Shown here piece after piece: positions 28,033-38,249 of a DNA stretch of 64,000 bases. The DNA lies in the NCBI RefSeq assembly GCF_946886895.1, contig NZ_CAMPJO010000001.1, positions 1 to 64,000 of the forward strand. Direction: 5' to 3'. The stretch is from an uncultured Marinobacter sp. (lineage in GTDB: Bacteria > Pseudomonadota > Gammaproteobacteria > Pseudomonadales > Oleiphilaceae). The first letter of the stretch is position 1, and every line of letters begins with the position of its first letter. A model generated the notes under the pieces. The model was not told where the DNA came from. It worked only from the letters and a program-made list of their open reading frames with translations, and made no database searches. Both the position numbers and the translations under genes were made by a program.

Positions 28033-29955
28033 ATGAGCATAATGCAGCACTTCAAAGACCGGTATGAGAGTACCCAGGAAGAAGAATTTACCCTGGAAGA
28101 ATACCTGGAGATCTGCAAAAAGGACCCAACGGCCTACGCCACGGCCGCAGAGCGGATATTGATTGCCATTGGCGAACCCGAACTGGTCGATACCTCTCGT
28201 GACTCGAGACTGTCACGCATCTTTTCCAACAAGATGATCAAGCGTTACCCCGAATTCTCCGAGTTCTACGGCATGGAAGACGCCGTGGAAAACATCGTCT
28301 CGTTTTTCCGCCACGCAGCCCAGGGCCTGGAAGAGAAGAAACAGATCCTTTACCTGCTGGGCCCGGTGGGCGGCGGTAAATCGTCTCTCGCCGAGAAACT
28401 GAAATTTCTGATGCAGAAGGTGCCCTTCTATGCCATCAAGGGCTCGCCGGTAAACGAATCCCCCCTGGGCCTGTTCGATCCCGGTGAGGACGGCCCGATT
28501 CTGGACGAAGAATATGGCATTCCCGAGCGCTACCTGAAGAACATCATGTCACCCTGGGCGGTCAAGCGCCTGCACGAATTCGGTGGCGATATCAGCCAGT
28601 TCCGAGTGGTTAAGAAGTACCCGTCGGTACTGGACCAGATCGGCGTCTCCAAAACCGAGCCCGGCGACGACAACAACCAGGACATTTCCGCCCTGGTGGG
28701 CAAGGTCAACATCCGCATGCTGGAAGACTTCTCCCAGGACGACCCGGACGCCTACAGTTTCAGTGGTGGCCTGTGCAAGGCCAACCAGGGCCTGCTGGAA
28801 TTCGTGGAGATGTTCAAGGCGCCAATCAAGGTACTGCATCCGCTGCTCACGGCAACCCAGGAAGGCAACTACAACACCACCGAAGGCATGGGCTCCGTGC
28901 CTTTCGACGGCATGATCCTGGCCCACTCCAACGAATCCGAGTGGCAGACCTTCCGCAACAACAAGCACAACGAGGCATTCCTTGACCGGGTATACATTGT
29001 CAAAGTGCCCTACTGCGTGCGGGTGACCGAAGAAATTGAAATCTACAGGAAGCTTCTGAAAAACAGCTCGTTGGCCGGTGCCCCCTGCGCTCCGGACACC
29101 CTCGACATGCTGGCCCAGTTCTCGGTGCTGTCACGGATCAAGGAGCCGGAAAACTCCAGCATTTTCTCCAAGATGCGGGTCTACGACGGCCAGAACATCA
29201 AGGACACCGACCCGAAAGCCAAATCGATTCAGGAGTACCGCGACTCCGCCGGCGTTAACGAGGGCATGGACGGTTTGTCCACCCGGTTTGCCTTCAAGAT
29301 CCTGTCGAAAGTGTTCAACTTCGACACCGCCGAGATCGCAGCCAACCCGGTACATCTGTTGTATGTGATTGAGAAACAGATCGAACAGGAACAGTTCCAG
29401 CCGGAAGTTCAGGAAAAGTACCTGCGCTTCATCAAGGAATTCCTGGCGCCCCACTATGTCCAGTTCATCGGCAAGGAAATCCAGACCGCGTATCTGGAGA
29501 GTTACAGCGAATACGGCCAGAACCTGTTTGACCGCTACGTGACCTATGCCGACTTCTGGATACAGGATCAGGAGTACCGGGATCCGGAAACCGGCGAAAT
29601 TCTCAACCGTTCCTCCATTAACGACGAACTTGAGAAGATCGAGAAACCGGCGGGCATCAGCAACCCGAAGGATTTCCGCAACGAAGTGGTCAACTTTGTC
29701 CTGCGGGCCCGGGCCAACAATCAGGGCCGGAACCCGTCCTGGCTCAGCTATGAAAAGTTGCGCAGCGTGATCGAGAAGAAGATGTTCTCGAACACCGAGG
29801 ATCTGCTGCCGGTCATTTCCTTCAACCCGAAAGCCAGCAACGAAGATCAGAAAAAGCACAAGCAGTTCGTCGAGCGTATGGTCGATCGAGGCTACACGGA
29901 GAAGCAGGTACGGCTGTTGGCCGAATGGTATCTGCGGGTTCGCAAGTCTCACTAA
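28033..29955 (+). CDS. prkA: PrkA family serine protein kinase / AAA+ ATPase
   Basis: A 640-residue cytoplasmic protein of the PrkA (YeaG) family. The N-terminal AAA+ module has Walker A GPVGGGKSS at 110-118; the C-terminal region is the PrkA kinase-like domain. In enterobacteria YeaG acts with YeaH in sustained nitrogen starvation and stationary phase, and Bacillus PrkA affects sporulation. It heads a four-gene run with yeaH, spoVR and a PhoD-like gene. Length and order match the conserved cluster. The upstream 240 bases hold AACTGT and ACAGTT arms around a T-run but no recognisable promoter. Confidence 0.93.
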   Translation: MSIMQHFKDRYESTQEEEFTLEEYLEICKKDPTAYATAAERILIAIGEPELVDTSRDSRLSRIFSNKMIKRYPEFSEFYGMEDAVENIVSFFRHAAQGLEEKKQILYLLGPVGGGKSSLAEKLKFLMQKVPFYAIKGSPVNESPLGLFDPGEDGPILDEEYGIPERYLKNIMSPWAVKRLHEFGGDISQFRVVKKYPSVLDQIGVSKTEPGDDNNQDISALVGKVNIRMLEDFSQDDPDAYSFSGGLCKANQGLLEFVEMFKAPIKVLHPLLTATQEGNYNTTEGMGSVPFDGMILAHSNESEWQTFRNNKHNEAFLDRVYIVKVPYCVRVTEEIEIYRKLLKNSSLAGAPCAPDTLDMLAQFSVLSRIKEPENSSIFSKMRVYDGQNIKDTDPKAKSIQEYRDSAGVNEGMDGLSTRFAFKILSKVFNFDTAEIAANPVHLLYVIEKQIEQEQFQPEVQEKYLRFIKEFLAPHYVQFIGKEIQTAYLESYSEYGQNLFDRYVTYADFWIQDQEYRDPETGEILNRSSINDELEKIEKPAGISNPKDFRNEVVNFVLRARANNQGRNPSWLSYEKLRSVIEKKMFSNTEDLLPVISFNPKASNEDQKKHKQFVERMVDRGYTEKQVRLLAEWYLRVRKSH

Positions 29956-29988
29956 GTCAGTGACCACTCACTGAACCGGAGTTACGCC

Positions 29989-31284
29989 ATGGGAATGACC
30001 CACATAGTCGACCGGCGACTGAATGGAAAAAACAAGAGCGCGGTGAACCGGGAACGGTTCCTGCGCCGGTACCGGCATCACATCAAGAAGGCCGTCGCCG
30101 ACGCGGTGCAGAAACGCTCCATTACCGACATTGAGCGGGGGGAAAAAGTCAGCATCCCTTCCCGGGATATTGAAGAGCCGATCTTTCATCATGGCTCAGG
30201 CGGCAAGCGCGAGGTGGTACATCCGGGCAACAAGGAGTTCGTTGCCGGAGACACCATCCCCAAACCCCAGGGCGGCGGTGGTCAGGGACAGGGCCAGGGG
30301 CAGGCCAGCCCCGATGGCGAGGGCATGGATGAATTCGCCTTCCAGATTACCCAGGAAGAGTTCCTGGACTTCCTGTTTGATGACCTGGAGTTGCCGAACC
30401 TTGCCCGCAAGAAGCTGAAAGATACCGAAGCGTTCAAGTACGTTCGCTCCGGTTTCAGCACCCAGGGCATCCCCGCCAAACTGGATGTCGTGCGCTCTCT
30501 GCGTGGCGCTCACGCCCGCAGGCTGGGACTGGGCGGCGCCCGCAAGAAAAAGATACGGGAACTGGAAGCACAGCTGGCCGAATTGAAATCGGCACCGGAC
30601 GATCTGGACCCGGCCTTCAGCCATGAAGACCAGATCCAGGTTCTGGAGGAGGAAATCACCCGGCTGAAAGCCAATGTCCGGCGCATTCCCTTTATTGACG
30701 AGATTGACCTGCGTTACCGCCAGCACGTGAAGAAGCCGCAACCGGCCACCAGTGCCGTGATGTTCTGCCTCATGGATGTATCCGGCTCCATGACCCAGAT
30801 GCACAAGGACATCGCCAAGCGCTTCTTCATCCTGCTGTATCTGTTCCTGAAGAAAAACTACAAGAAAATCGAGGTGGTGTTTATCCGTCACCACACCAGC
30901 GCCAAGGAAGTGGACGAAGAGGAGTTTTTCTATTCCCGGGAAACCGGCGGCACCATCGTGTCCAGCGCCCTGAAACTGATGCAGAAAATCATCGAATCGC
31001 GCTATTCGCCCGCGGAGTGGAACATTTACGCGGCCCAGGCGTCCGACGGGGACAACTGGAATGACGACTCGCCGGTATGCGGAAAGGTCCTGGCAGACAG
31101 CATTCTGCCCCTGGTGCAGTACTACGCCTATGTGGAGATTACGCCCCAGGATCACCAGATGCTCTGGTACGAATATGAAAAGCTTCAAGAGCGCTTCCCG
31201 CAGAGTTTCGCGCTGCAGCAGATCGCCGATCCCGGTGAAATTTACCCGGTATTCCGCCAGCTGTTCGAGAGGAAAGCCGCATGA
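29989..31284 (+). CDS. yeaH: YeaH/YhbH family (DUF444) protein
   Basis: A 431-residue protein of the DUF444 family, always encoded beside PrkA. A flexible, glycine/glutamine-rich segment (about 95-110: [11 protein letters not shown]) follows the N-terminal region. The C-terminal half is a von Willebrand A-like fold with the metal motif [19 protein letters not shown] and the GGTIVSSAL strand. A coiled coil lies near 180-225. The family is thought to serve as partner of PrkA. Its stop overlaps the spoVR start (ATGA). Confidence 0.92.
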   Translation: MGMTHIVDRRLNGKNKSAVNRERFLRRYRHHIKKAVADAVQKRSITDIERGEKVSIPSRDIEEPIFHHGSGGKREVVHPGNKEFVAGDTIPKPQGGGGQGQGQGQASPDGEGMDEFAFQITQEEFLDFLFDDLELPNLARKKLKDTEAFKYVRSGFSTQGIPAKLDVVRSLRGAHARRLGLGGARKKKIRELEAQLAELKSAPDDLDPAFSHEDQIQVLEEEITRLKANVRRIPFIDEIDLRYRQHVKKPQPATSAVMFCLMDVSGSMTQMHKDIAKRFFILLYLFLKKNYKKIEVVFIRHHTSAKEVDEEEFFYSRETGGTIVSSALKLMQKIIESRYSPAEWNIYAAQASDGDNWNDDSPVCGKVLADSILPLVQYYAYVEITPQDHQMLWYEYEKLQERFPQSFALQQIADPGEIYPVFRQLFERKAA

Positions 31285-32852
31285 CTGACAGGATCGAACG
31301 TCCGACTGCCCCGGGCAGTGACGATCACCGGCCCGATACCCGCGAGCCGATTTCCACCAGCTCGGAATGGACCTTCGACCTGATTCATCAATACGATGAG
31401 GAAATCGCGAAATGCGCCGCGGAGTTCGGGCTGGACACCTACCCCAACCAGATTGAGGTCATCAGCGCGGAACAGATGATGGACGCCTACAGTTCGGTGG
31501 GCATGCCCGTGGGGTACAACCACTGGTCCTTCGGCAAGCAGTTCCTCAGCACCTCCAAGGGTTACCAGCGCGGCCAGATGGGGCTGGCCTATGAAATCGT
31601 CATCAATTCCAACCCCTGCATCGCCTACCTGATGGAGGAAAACACCCTGCCCATGCAGGCGCTGGTTGTCGCACACGCCTCGTACGGGCACAACTCCTTC
31701 TTCAAGGGCAATTACCTGTTCCGCACCTGGACGGACGCCAGCGCGATTATCGATTACCTGGTGTTCGCCCGTCATTATGTGGCCGAGTGCGAAGAGCGCC
31801 ACGGGGTCGACGCCGTGGAGGAAATCCTGGACTCCTGCCATGCCCTGATGAATTACGGGGTGGATCGCTATAAGCGCCCGGCCCCCATCTCCGCCACCGA
31901 AGAGCTGCGCCGGCAGAAAGAGCGGGAAGAGTATCAGCAGCGCCGCATCAATGACCTGTGGCGAACCATTCCAAAGGTAGACGATGACGACGACCCGGTG
32001 CGTCGCCGCAAGCGGTACCCGGAAGAGCCCCAGGAAAACCTGCTCTACTTCATTGAAAAAAATGCTCCCCTGCTGGAAACCTGGCAACGGGAAATCATCC
32101 GGATCGTGCGCAAACTGGCCCAGTACTTCTACCCGCAGCGCCAGACCCAGGTGATGAATGAAGGCTGGGCCACGTTCTGGCACTACACCCTGCTGCACCG
32201 GATGTATGAAAAAGGCCTGGTGAACGACGGGTTCATGCTGGAATTCCTGCAAAGCCACACTGCCGTGGTCTATCAGCCGCCGTTCAACAGCCCCTGGTAT
32301 TCCGGCATCAATCCTTACACCCTGGGCTTTTCGATCTTTACCGACCTGCGACGCATCTGCGAAAACCCCACCGACGAGGATCGCCAGTGGTTTCCGGATT
32401 TCGCCGGCAGTGACTGGCTGGAAACCCTGCACTTCGCCATGAAGAACTTCAAGGACGAGAGCTTTATCCAGCAGTTCCTGTCCCCCAGGGTGATGCGCGA
32501 TCTCAAGCTGTTTGCCATCCAGAACGACGATCAGGAAGACGTGTACCAGGTGACCGCCATCCATGACGAACCGGGCTATCGGGAGCTGCGGGAAAAACTC
32601 GCACGCCAGTACAACCTCAGTTACCGGGAGCCCAATATCCAGGTCTGGAATGTGGATATCCGCGGCGATCGCTCGCTGACGTTCCGGCATATTCCGGTGG
32701 ACCGGGTGCCCTTGGGCAAGGAAACCGAGGAAGTATTGCGTCACGCCCACCGGCTCTGGGGCTTTGATGTGCACCTGGAAAGTGTGGACGATGGCACGGT
32801 GGTGGAGGAATACCACTGCCCGCCCAGGAATCTGGACGAGGAAACCGACTGA
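31281..32852 (+). CDS. spoVR: SpoVR family protein
   Basis: A 523-residue protein of the SpoVR (YcgB) family, named for its need in Bacillus spore cortex formation; the proteobacterial role is unknown but is tied to the PrkA-YeaH module. The conserved [22 protein letters not shown] opening, [13 protein letters not shown] with paired histidines and [18 protein letters not shown] point to a metal-binding helical protein. ATGA overlap with yeaH implies coupled translation. Length is normal. Confidence 0.92.
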   Translation: MTDRIERPTAPGSDDHRPDTREPISTSSEWTFDLIHQYDEEIAKCAAEFGLDTYPNQIEVISAEQMMDAYSSVGMPVGYNHWSFGKQFLSTSKGYQRGQMGLAYEIVINSNPCIAYLMEENTLPMQALVVAHASYGHNSFFKGNYLFRTWTDASAIIDYLVFARHYVAECEERHGVDAVEEILDSCHALMNYGVDRYKRPAPISATEELRRQKEREEYQQRRINDLWRTIPKVDDDDDPVRRRKRYPEEPQENLLYFIEKNAPLLETWQREIIRIVRKLAQYFYPQRQTQVMNEGWATFWHYTLLHRMYEKGLVNDGFMLEFLQSHTAVVYQPPFNSPWYSGINPYTLGFSIFTDLRRICENPTDEDRQWFPDFAGSDWLETLHFAMKNFKDESFIQQFLSPRVMRDLKLFAIQNDDQEDVYQVTAIHDEPGYRELREKLARQYNLSYREPNIQVWNVDIRGDRSLTFRHIPVDRVPLGKETEEVLRHAHRLWGFDVHLESVDDGTVVEEYHCPPRNLDEETD

Positions 32853-32855
32853 CCC

Positions 32856-34874
32856 GTGCTTTCCCGACACCTTCCACCGGTTCTGGCCGGCCCGGTATTG
32901 CGACGCGTCAGCGGCCACCGGCTGTGCCTTTGGCTGATTGCCGGGCAGCCGCTGTCCCTGTCGTTCTTCCTGTGCCAGCGTGATGCGCCCGCCGATGGAC
33001 TGATCAACCGCCCGCTGCAGGACCGGGAGATCACCTGTCTGCGACTCGGCACCTGTGCCTGGCTCTACCTGCTGGATATTGCCACTGACCAGCCGCTGCC
33101 GCCCGGCACCTTTCTCGAGTACGATCTGGGCGTGGCCCCGGCGGATGACGACGGGCCATCACCCCGTTGGATTCAGGACTGGGCGCCACACCTGTGCCCG
33201 CCTGGCCGGCAGCGGCCGGGCTTCGTGTTCAAGCAACGCCTTGACCGGCTGCTGCACGGCTCCTGCCGCCGCCCCCACCATCCGTCGAGGGATGGGCTGG
33301 TGCGCGTGGATGAGGAACTGCAGGCCGCGGCCTCGGTGGACGACTACCCGGCGCTGCTCCTGCTGACCGGTGACCAGATCTACGCCGATGACGTGGCCGG
33401 CCCGATGCTGCACGCCATCCACTGTGTTATCCAGCAACTCGGGCTCTATCAGGAAGAGCTCGAGGGCGCTTCGCTGAACAACAGCCGGGAGCTGGCCTCC
33501 CTGGCCAAGGCCTACTATCACCGGGACGAACTGCTCCCGGAAACGGAATTCAACGAGGACCTGACCGAGCGCTTTTTCGGCGGGGTCCGCAAGCCGGTGT
33601 TCACCACCGCCAGTGCCGGTAACCACCTGATCTCCTTTGCCGAGGTCATGGCCATGTACCTGTTGGTCTGGTCGCCTACCCCCTGGAACCTGGTGACGGC
33701 CACCAACCCCGGTGTCAGCGGCAAGGAGCTTGAGCGGTACCGTCGGGAGCAGCAGGCGCTGGACGAGTTTGCCAGCCAGTTACCAGAGGCCACCCGGGCC
33801 CTGGCCAACGTGCCGGTGTGCATGATGTTCGATGACCATGACATCACCGACGACTGGAACCTCTCCGCGCTGTGGGAAGCCACGGCCTATGAACACCCGT
33901 TTTCCCGCCGCATCATTGGCAATGCCTTGCTGGGCTACCTGCTGTGCCAGGGCTGGGGAAACGCACCGGAGCACTTCGGGGATATCCTGCCCCTGTGCCG
34001 AACGCTTCTGCCGCCAGAGCCGACCGGGGAGGATCTGCACAAGGCGACCCAGGACGAGCTGATCGACCGGCTGCTCCACTTCCACCACTGGCACTACACC
34101 CTGCCCACATCCCCGAAACTCGTGGTGCTGGACACCCGGACCCAGCGGTGGCGCAGCGAGGTCCGCCGGGGTCACCCGTCCGGCCTGATGGACTGGGAAG
34201 GCCTGACCGACTTTCAGCAGGACATCATGGGGGAGGAGGCCGTGGTGGTGGTTTCCGCAGCGCCCATGTTCGGGGTCAAGCTGATCGAGATGGTGCAGGC
34301 GGTGTTCACCTTTTTTGGCAAACCGCTGCTGGTGGACGCGGAAAACTGGATGGCACACCGGGGCGCTGCCAGTGTCCTGCTCAACATCTTTGGACACCCC
34401 AAAACGCCCCGCCACTTCGTGATTCTGTCCGGCGACGTGCACTACTCCTTTGCCTACGATGTTTATCTGCGCCACAAGCGCAACAGCCCGCGTGTCTGGC
34501 AGATCACCAGCAGCGGTATCAAGAATGAGTTTCCGGACAGATTGCTGGAATGGATGGACCGGCTCAACCGCTGGCTGTTCGCGCCCTGGTCGCCGCTGAA
34601 CTGGTTTACCAAACGCCGGCGGATGCGCGTATCGCCCCGGCTACCGACCGGTCGGGATGCCGGCGAACGGTTGTGGAACTGTTCCGGCATCGGCGATGTG
34701 CGGCTGGATAACAGCGGCACTCCCACGACAATACGCCAGCTTGACGCCACCGGCGGAGGTACCTTATTCCAGGCCCGGAAGGAGCGGGAATCGGGCCCGG
34801 ATGCTCCGGATTCAGAGCCAGGCCGCCAGCAAATCCACCAGCCAGGGCACCAGCAACGCGGTCGCGAAGGCTGA
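32856..34874 (+). CDS. PhoD-like metallophosphoesterase
   Basis: A 672-residue calcineurin-like/PhoD-like phosphoesterase. The metal-binding sites are visible as LTGDQIYADD (near 170), MFDDHDITDDWN (near 330) and LSGDVHYSFAYD (near 525). No signal peptide is apparent, unlike secreted PhoD, so it probably acts in the cytoplasm. GTG start only three bases after the spoVR stop, so it reads as the fourth gene of the prkA operon. Its last 63 bases overlap the end of lrgB on the other strand. Substrate unknown. Confidence 0.8.
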   Translation: MLSRHLPPVLAGPVLRRVSGHRLCLWLIAGQPLSLSFFLCQRDAPADGLINRPLQDREITCLRLGTCAWLYLLDIATDQPLPPGTFLEYDLGVAPADDDGPSPRWIQDWAPHLCPPGRQRPGFVFKQRLDRLLHGSCRRPHHPSRDGLVRVDEELQAAASVDDYPALLLLTGDQIYADDVAGPMLHAIHCVIQQLGLYQEELEGASLNNSRELASLAKAYYHRDELLPETEFNEDLTERFFGGVRKPVFTTASAGNHLISFAEVMAMYLLVWSPTPWNLVTATNPGVSGKELERYRREQQALDEFASQLPEATRALANVPVCMMFDDHDITDDWNLSALWEATAYEHPFSRRIIGNALLGYLLCQGWGNAPEHFGDILPLCRTLLPPEPTGEDLHKATQDELIDRLLHFHHWHYTLPTSPKLVVLDTRTQRWRSEVRRGHPSGLMDWEGLTDFQQDIMGEEAVVVVSAAPMFGVKLIEMVQAVFTFFGKPLLVDAENWMAHRGAASVLLNIFGHPKTPRHFVILSGDVHYSFAYDVYLRHKRNSPRVWQITSSGIKNEFPDRLLEWMDRLNRWLFAPWSPLNWFTKRRRMRVSPRLPTGRDAGERLWNCSGIGDVRLDNSGTPTTIRQLDATGGGTLFQARKERESGPDAPDSEPGRQQIHQPGHQQRGREG

Positions 34875-35543
34875 TAGTGCCATGGCCAGGCCCGAAAACG
34901 CCCCCATGCGCGAGCTGACCTGAAACGCCCTGGCCGTGCCAATGCCGTGGGCCGCCACACCCATGGCAATGCCTTTGGCGGTATCGTCGGTGACCCGTAT
35001 CCATTCAAAGAGCTTGGTGCCCAACACCGCACCGGTGATGCCGGTAATCACCACCAGTACCGCCGTCAGTGACGGCAAACCGCCAATCTTCTCGGAAATG
35101 CCCATGGCCACGGGTGCCGTGGCGGATTTCGGTGCCAGCGACATCTGGATCTCCAGGGAACCACCCAGCAACCGGGCCAGCCAGATCGAACTGCCAGCGG
35201 CAATCACCACCCCGCACACCAGGGAAATGGCCACCGGCAGCCAGAGCTGTCGCAGCCGCGAGAACTGCTGATACAGGGGAACCGCCAGGGCCACCGTCGC
35301 CGGTCCCAGCAGAAAATGCACAAACTGGCCGCCCGCGAAATAATCGCTGTAGGAGGTGCCGGTCAGCAGCAGCAAGGCAATCAGCATGGCCACAGACGTC
35401 ACCACCGGGTTGGCCAGCGGGTTGGAATTGGTTTTCAGATACAGCCGGTAGGCCAGGCCGTAAGCCACCAGGGTGATGGTCAGGCCCAGCAGGGGTGATG
35501 CCGAGAGGTATACCCAGATATCCTTGAGGCCCGGATCAGTCAT
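34812..35543 (-). CDS. lrgB: LrgB/CidB family membrane protein
   Basis: A 243-residue polytopic inner-membrane protein of the LrgB (YohK) family. Family landmarks are NPLANPVVTSVAMLIALL, LLGPATVALAVPLYQQ and SLAPKSATAPVAMGISEKIGG. With LrgA it is viewed as a holin/antiholin-like pair or as a transporter of small organic acids across the inner membrane; plant relatives carry glycolate. Its start overlaps the lrgA end by eight bases. The C-terminus ends within the convergent PhoD-like gene. Confidence 0.9.
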   Translation of the reverse strand: MTDPGLKDIWVYLSASPLLGLTITLVAYGLAYRLYLKTNSNPLANPVVTSVAMLIALLLLTGTSYSDYFAGGQFVHFLLGPATVALAVPLYQQFSRLRQLWLPVAISLVCGVVIAAGSSIWLARLLGGSLEIQMSLAPKSATAPVAMGISEKIGGLPSLTAVLVVITGITGAVLGTKLFEWIRVTDDTAKGIAMGVAAHGIGTARAFQVSSRMGAFSGLAMALSAFATALLVPWLVDLLAAWL

Positions 35544-35916
35544 CGCTCTGCTCCCCGTCAGGCTCCGCCCCGGCGAACCAGCGGCTGGTCAACTGCATGA
35601 TGAAGGCGGTCGCCACCATGGTCACGATGGTGCTGAGCAGCAGCGACAGGGTAATCGGCAGCCACTCATCGGCAATGCGCCCGAAATGCGCCATCATGCC
35701 CACCCCGGCGGGCACGAACAGCAGGGAAAGGTGGCTGAGCAGGGCCGACGATGCCTGATCAACCGATGCTGGCGCCCGGCCCCGGATCATCAGCGTCAGG
35801 AACAGCATAACCATACCCAGCACCGGCCCCGGAATCGGCACATTCATAAGCCGGACGGTGATCTCCCCGACCAACTGGTACACCAGCAACAGCGTTATAC
35901 CATTCAGGAACTGCAT
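35536..35916 (-). CDS. lrgA: LrgA/CidA family membrane protein
   Basis: A 126-residue inner-membrane protein with four hydrophobic segments, of the LrgA/CidA (YohJ) family. The motif VPIPGPVLGMVMLFLTL (about 26-42) and LLFVPAGVGMMAHF are diagnostic. It is co-transcribed with lrgB. A GGAGA site precedes the ATG. Role: holin-like or small-metabolite transport, not settled for proteobacteria. Confidence 0.9.
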   Translation of the reverse strand: MQFLNGITLLLVYQLVGEITVRLMNVPIPGPVLGMVMLFLTLMIRGRAPASVDQASSALLSHLSLLFVPAGVGMMAHFGRIADEWLPITLSLLLSTIVTMVATAFIMQLTSRWFAGAEPDGEQSDD

Positions 35917-36041
35917 ACCGTCGTCTCCGGTTGTTATTGGGTGGGAACTTTCTGACCCGAGTCATCGTGTACCCGAACCGATATCAGTATACTTGCAGGT
36001 AACAAACAAAAGTCCAACAACCGGTCGGAGACACACAAGGA

Positions 36042-37478
36042 ATGAAACGCCTGGGAACACTGGATGCTTCGTGGCTGGCAGTGGAATCTGAAGACACCCC
36101 GATGCACGTGGGAAACCTGCAGATTTTTTCGCTGCCGGAGGGCGCTCCCGAAACCTTTCTGCGGGACATGGTTACCCGCATGAAGGAAGCCGGTGACATC
36201 GCCTCGCCCTGGGGCTACAAACTGGCCTGGTCCGGATTTATTGGCCGGCTGGTGGCGCCGGCCTGGAAGCTGGACAGGAAGATCGACCTGGACTACCACG
36301 TGCGCCATTCCGCCCTGCCGCGCCCGGGTGGCGAGCGGGAACTGGGCGTGCTGGTCTCCCGCCTGCACTCGAACCCGCTGGATTTTGCACGTCCGCTCTG
36401 GGAGTGCCACGTGATCGAGGGATTGGAGAACAACCGTTTTGCACTCTACACCAAGATGCATCATTCGATGATTGACGGCATCAGCGGCGTGCGGCTCATG
36501 CAGAGAGTGCTGACCACCGATCCGGACAAGCGCGACATGCCTCCGCCCTGGTCGGTGCGGCCAGAGCGGCGCCGGGGCAGTAAAACCGATACCGAAGCCA
36601 GTATTCCGGCCGCCTTCTCCCAGGCCATGGACGCCCTGAAACTGCAGGCCGACATGGCCCCGAGGCTTTGGCAGGCGGGCAACCGCTTGCTGCACTCCGT
36701 GCGCCATCCGGAAGACGGGCTGACAGCCCCCTTCACCGGGCCGGTCTCCAAGATCAATCACCGTGTGACCGGCCAGCGACGGCTTGCGACCCAGCATTAC
36801 GAACTCGAGCGGCTGAAGGAGCTGGCGAAAGTCTCCGGTGGCTCGATGAATGACATCGTACTCTATCTCTGTGGCACGGCCCTGCGGCGGTTCCTGCTGG
36901 AACAGGATGACCTGCCGGACATCCCCCTGACGGCGGGCATTCCGGTTAACATTCGCCCGTCGGACGACCAGGGCACCGGCACTCAGATCAGCTTCATGAT
37001 TGCCTCTCTGGCCACCAACGAAGCCGATCCGCTGACCCGCCTCCAACACATCAAGACCTCAAGCCGGCGCGCCAAGGAACACTTGCAGAAGCTGCCCAAG
37101 AGCGCGCTGAACCAATACACCATGCTGCTGATGTCGCCTTATATTCTGCAGTTGATGTCTGGCCTGGGTGGCCGCATGCGGCCGGTGTTCAACGTGACCA
37201 TCTCGAACGTACCGGGTCCCCAACGTACCCTGTATTACGAGGGCGCCAAACTGGAGGCCATGTACCCGGTCTCGCTGATCGCCCACGGTGGGGCCCTGAA
37301 CATTACCTGCCTCAGTTACGACGGCGCCCTGAATTTCGGCTTTACCGGTTGCCGGGATACCCTGCCCAGCATGCAGAAACTGGCGGTGTATACCGGTGAG
37401 GCCCTGGATGAACTGGAGCACCTGATACTGCCACCCAAGCCCCGGAAAGCCCGGCGCACGGCCGCAAACAAAGCCTAG
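36042..37478 (+). CDS. wax ester synthase / acyl-CoA:diacylglycerol acyltransferase (WS/DGAT)
   Basis: A 478-residue bifunctional acyltransferase that joins fatty acyl-CoA to a fatty alcohol (wax ester) or diacylglycerol (triacylglycerol), making intracellular storage lipid at the inner membrane. The active motif HHSMIDG is at 140-146; LDASWLAVESEDTPMHVG opens it and NVTISNVPGPQRTLY lies in the C-terminal half, both family hallmarks. Such enzymes were defined in Acinetobacter and Marinobacter. It is followed, convergently, by the unsaturation regulator desT. Ester type preferred in vivo cannot be read. Confidence 0.93.
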   Translation: MKRLGTLDASWLAVESEDTPMHVGNLQIFSLPEGAPETFLRDMVTRMKEAGDIASPWGYKLAWSGFIGRLVAPAWKLDRKIDLDYHVRHSALPRPGGERELGVLVSRLHSNPLDFARPLWECHVIEGLENNRFALYTKMHHSMIDGISGVRLMQRVLTTDPDKRDMPPPWSVRPERRRGSKTDTEASIPAAFSQAMDALKLQADMAPRLWQAGNRLLHSVRHPEDGLTAPFTGPVSKINHRVTGQRRLATQHYELERLKELAKVSGGSMNDIVLYLCGTALRRFLLEQDDLPDIPLTAGIPVNIRPSDDQGTGTQISFMIASLATNEADPLTRLQHIKTSSRRAKEHLQKLPKSALNQYTMLLMSPYILQLMSGLGGRMRPVFNVTISNVPGPQRTLYYEGAKLEAMYPVSLIAHGGALNITCLSYDGALNFGFTGCRDTLPSMQKLAVYTGEALDELEHLILPPKPRKARRTAANKA

Positions 37479-38101
37479 GCCCTGCTGTTCCAATGGGCCG
37501 CACCCACAAAGATCAGTTGAAGGAAGCGGGTCGTCCGCTTCCGGATCTGGTCTACCTGGTAATCGTCGTCGGCTGACACACCCAACAGGTCGGTCAGACT
37601 GAAGGCAACACTCCGGACCACCAGATCACAGGTCATCTCCAGGTCACTGTCGCTGAGGTGGTCCACCAGCCGCAGTCGTCTCAGATCATTGGCAAGCTCG
37701 CTGGCAAAAAAACGCATTTCACTGCGAATTCCCTCCTGGATGGCCCGGCTCTCTCCGGCCAGCCCCTGGGCCATGAACAGAAAAAAGCTGCGATTGTTCT
37801 GGGCATGGCTGATAAAAATCGCCACCGATTCATCCATGAGCTTGTCCGCCTGCAGCACGTTGCCGCGGGCCTCCCTCATCATCCGGCGCAATACCAGACC
37901 CAGCTCATCCACCAGTTGCAGGCCCAGATCGTCCATATTGCGGAAATGCCGGTAAAAGGACGTCGGCACGACGCCCGCCTGACGGGTCACTTCGCGGATA
38001 CCAAGGCTGGCAAAATGTCGCCCCTTGCCCACCAGGGCCAGTGCTGCGCTCATCAGCTTGTCGCGGGTTTCCCCGGGCTTTCGTCGTTGTCGTTCTGCCA
38101 T
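37475..38101 (-). CDS. desT: TetR-family regulator of fatty acid unsaturation (DesT/FabR-like)
   Basis: A 208-residue TetR-family regulator. The helix-turn-helix is at about 25-70 (FASLGIREVTRQAGVVPTSFYRHF), nearly the signature of FabR and DesT. Both sense the ratio of unsaturated to saturated acyl-CoA. Divergent orientation from a ferredoxin-type reductase and a desaturase repeats the Pseudomonas aeruginosa desT-desCB layout, hence the name. The start is ATG at 38101; a GTG one codon earlier is possible. Its stop overlaps the end of the wax ester synthase gene by four bases. Confidence 0.85.
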   Translation of the reverse strand: MAERQRRKPGETRDKLMSAALALVGKGRHFASLGIREVTRQAGVVPTSFYRHFRNMDDLGLQLVDELGLVLRRMMREARGNVLQADKLMDESVAIFISHAQNNRSFFLFMAQGLAGESRAIQEGIRSEMRFFASELANDLRRLRLVDHLSDSDLEMTCDLVVRSVAFSLTDLLGVSADDDYQVDQIRKRTTRFLQLIFVGAAHWNSRA

Positions 38102-38143
38102 CACCTGCCCGCATTGCCATGGTTGTCGAATCCAGGTTCACAA

Positions 38144-38151
38144 GTGTACAC
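38144..38151. promoter_or_regulatory. possible DesT half-site palindrome near desT start
   Basis: GTGTACAC, a perfect 8-base palindrome, preceded by TTCACAA. It shares the TGTACA core with the two operators at 38229-38265 and lies 43 bases before desT, so it may serve autoregulation. Confidence 0.4.
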
Positions 38152-38228
38152 ATCTGGAAAACAGAAAGTACAGAATGCTTGTCATTTCGTGCCAACTCAA
38201 AGTCCACCATTGTCCTTCGCAAACTCCG

Positions 38229-38246
38229 TGTGTACAGTCGTACACA
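38229..38246. promoter_or_regulatory. candidate DesT operator 1
   Basis: TGTGTAC, spacer AGTC, GTACACA: a perfect inverted repeat in the desT-desC intergenic region, with the TGTAC core typical of FabR/DesT sites. Confidence 0.6.
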
Positions 38247-38249
38247 TTA

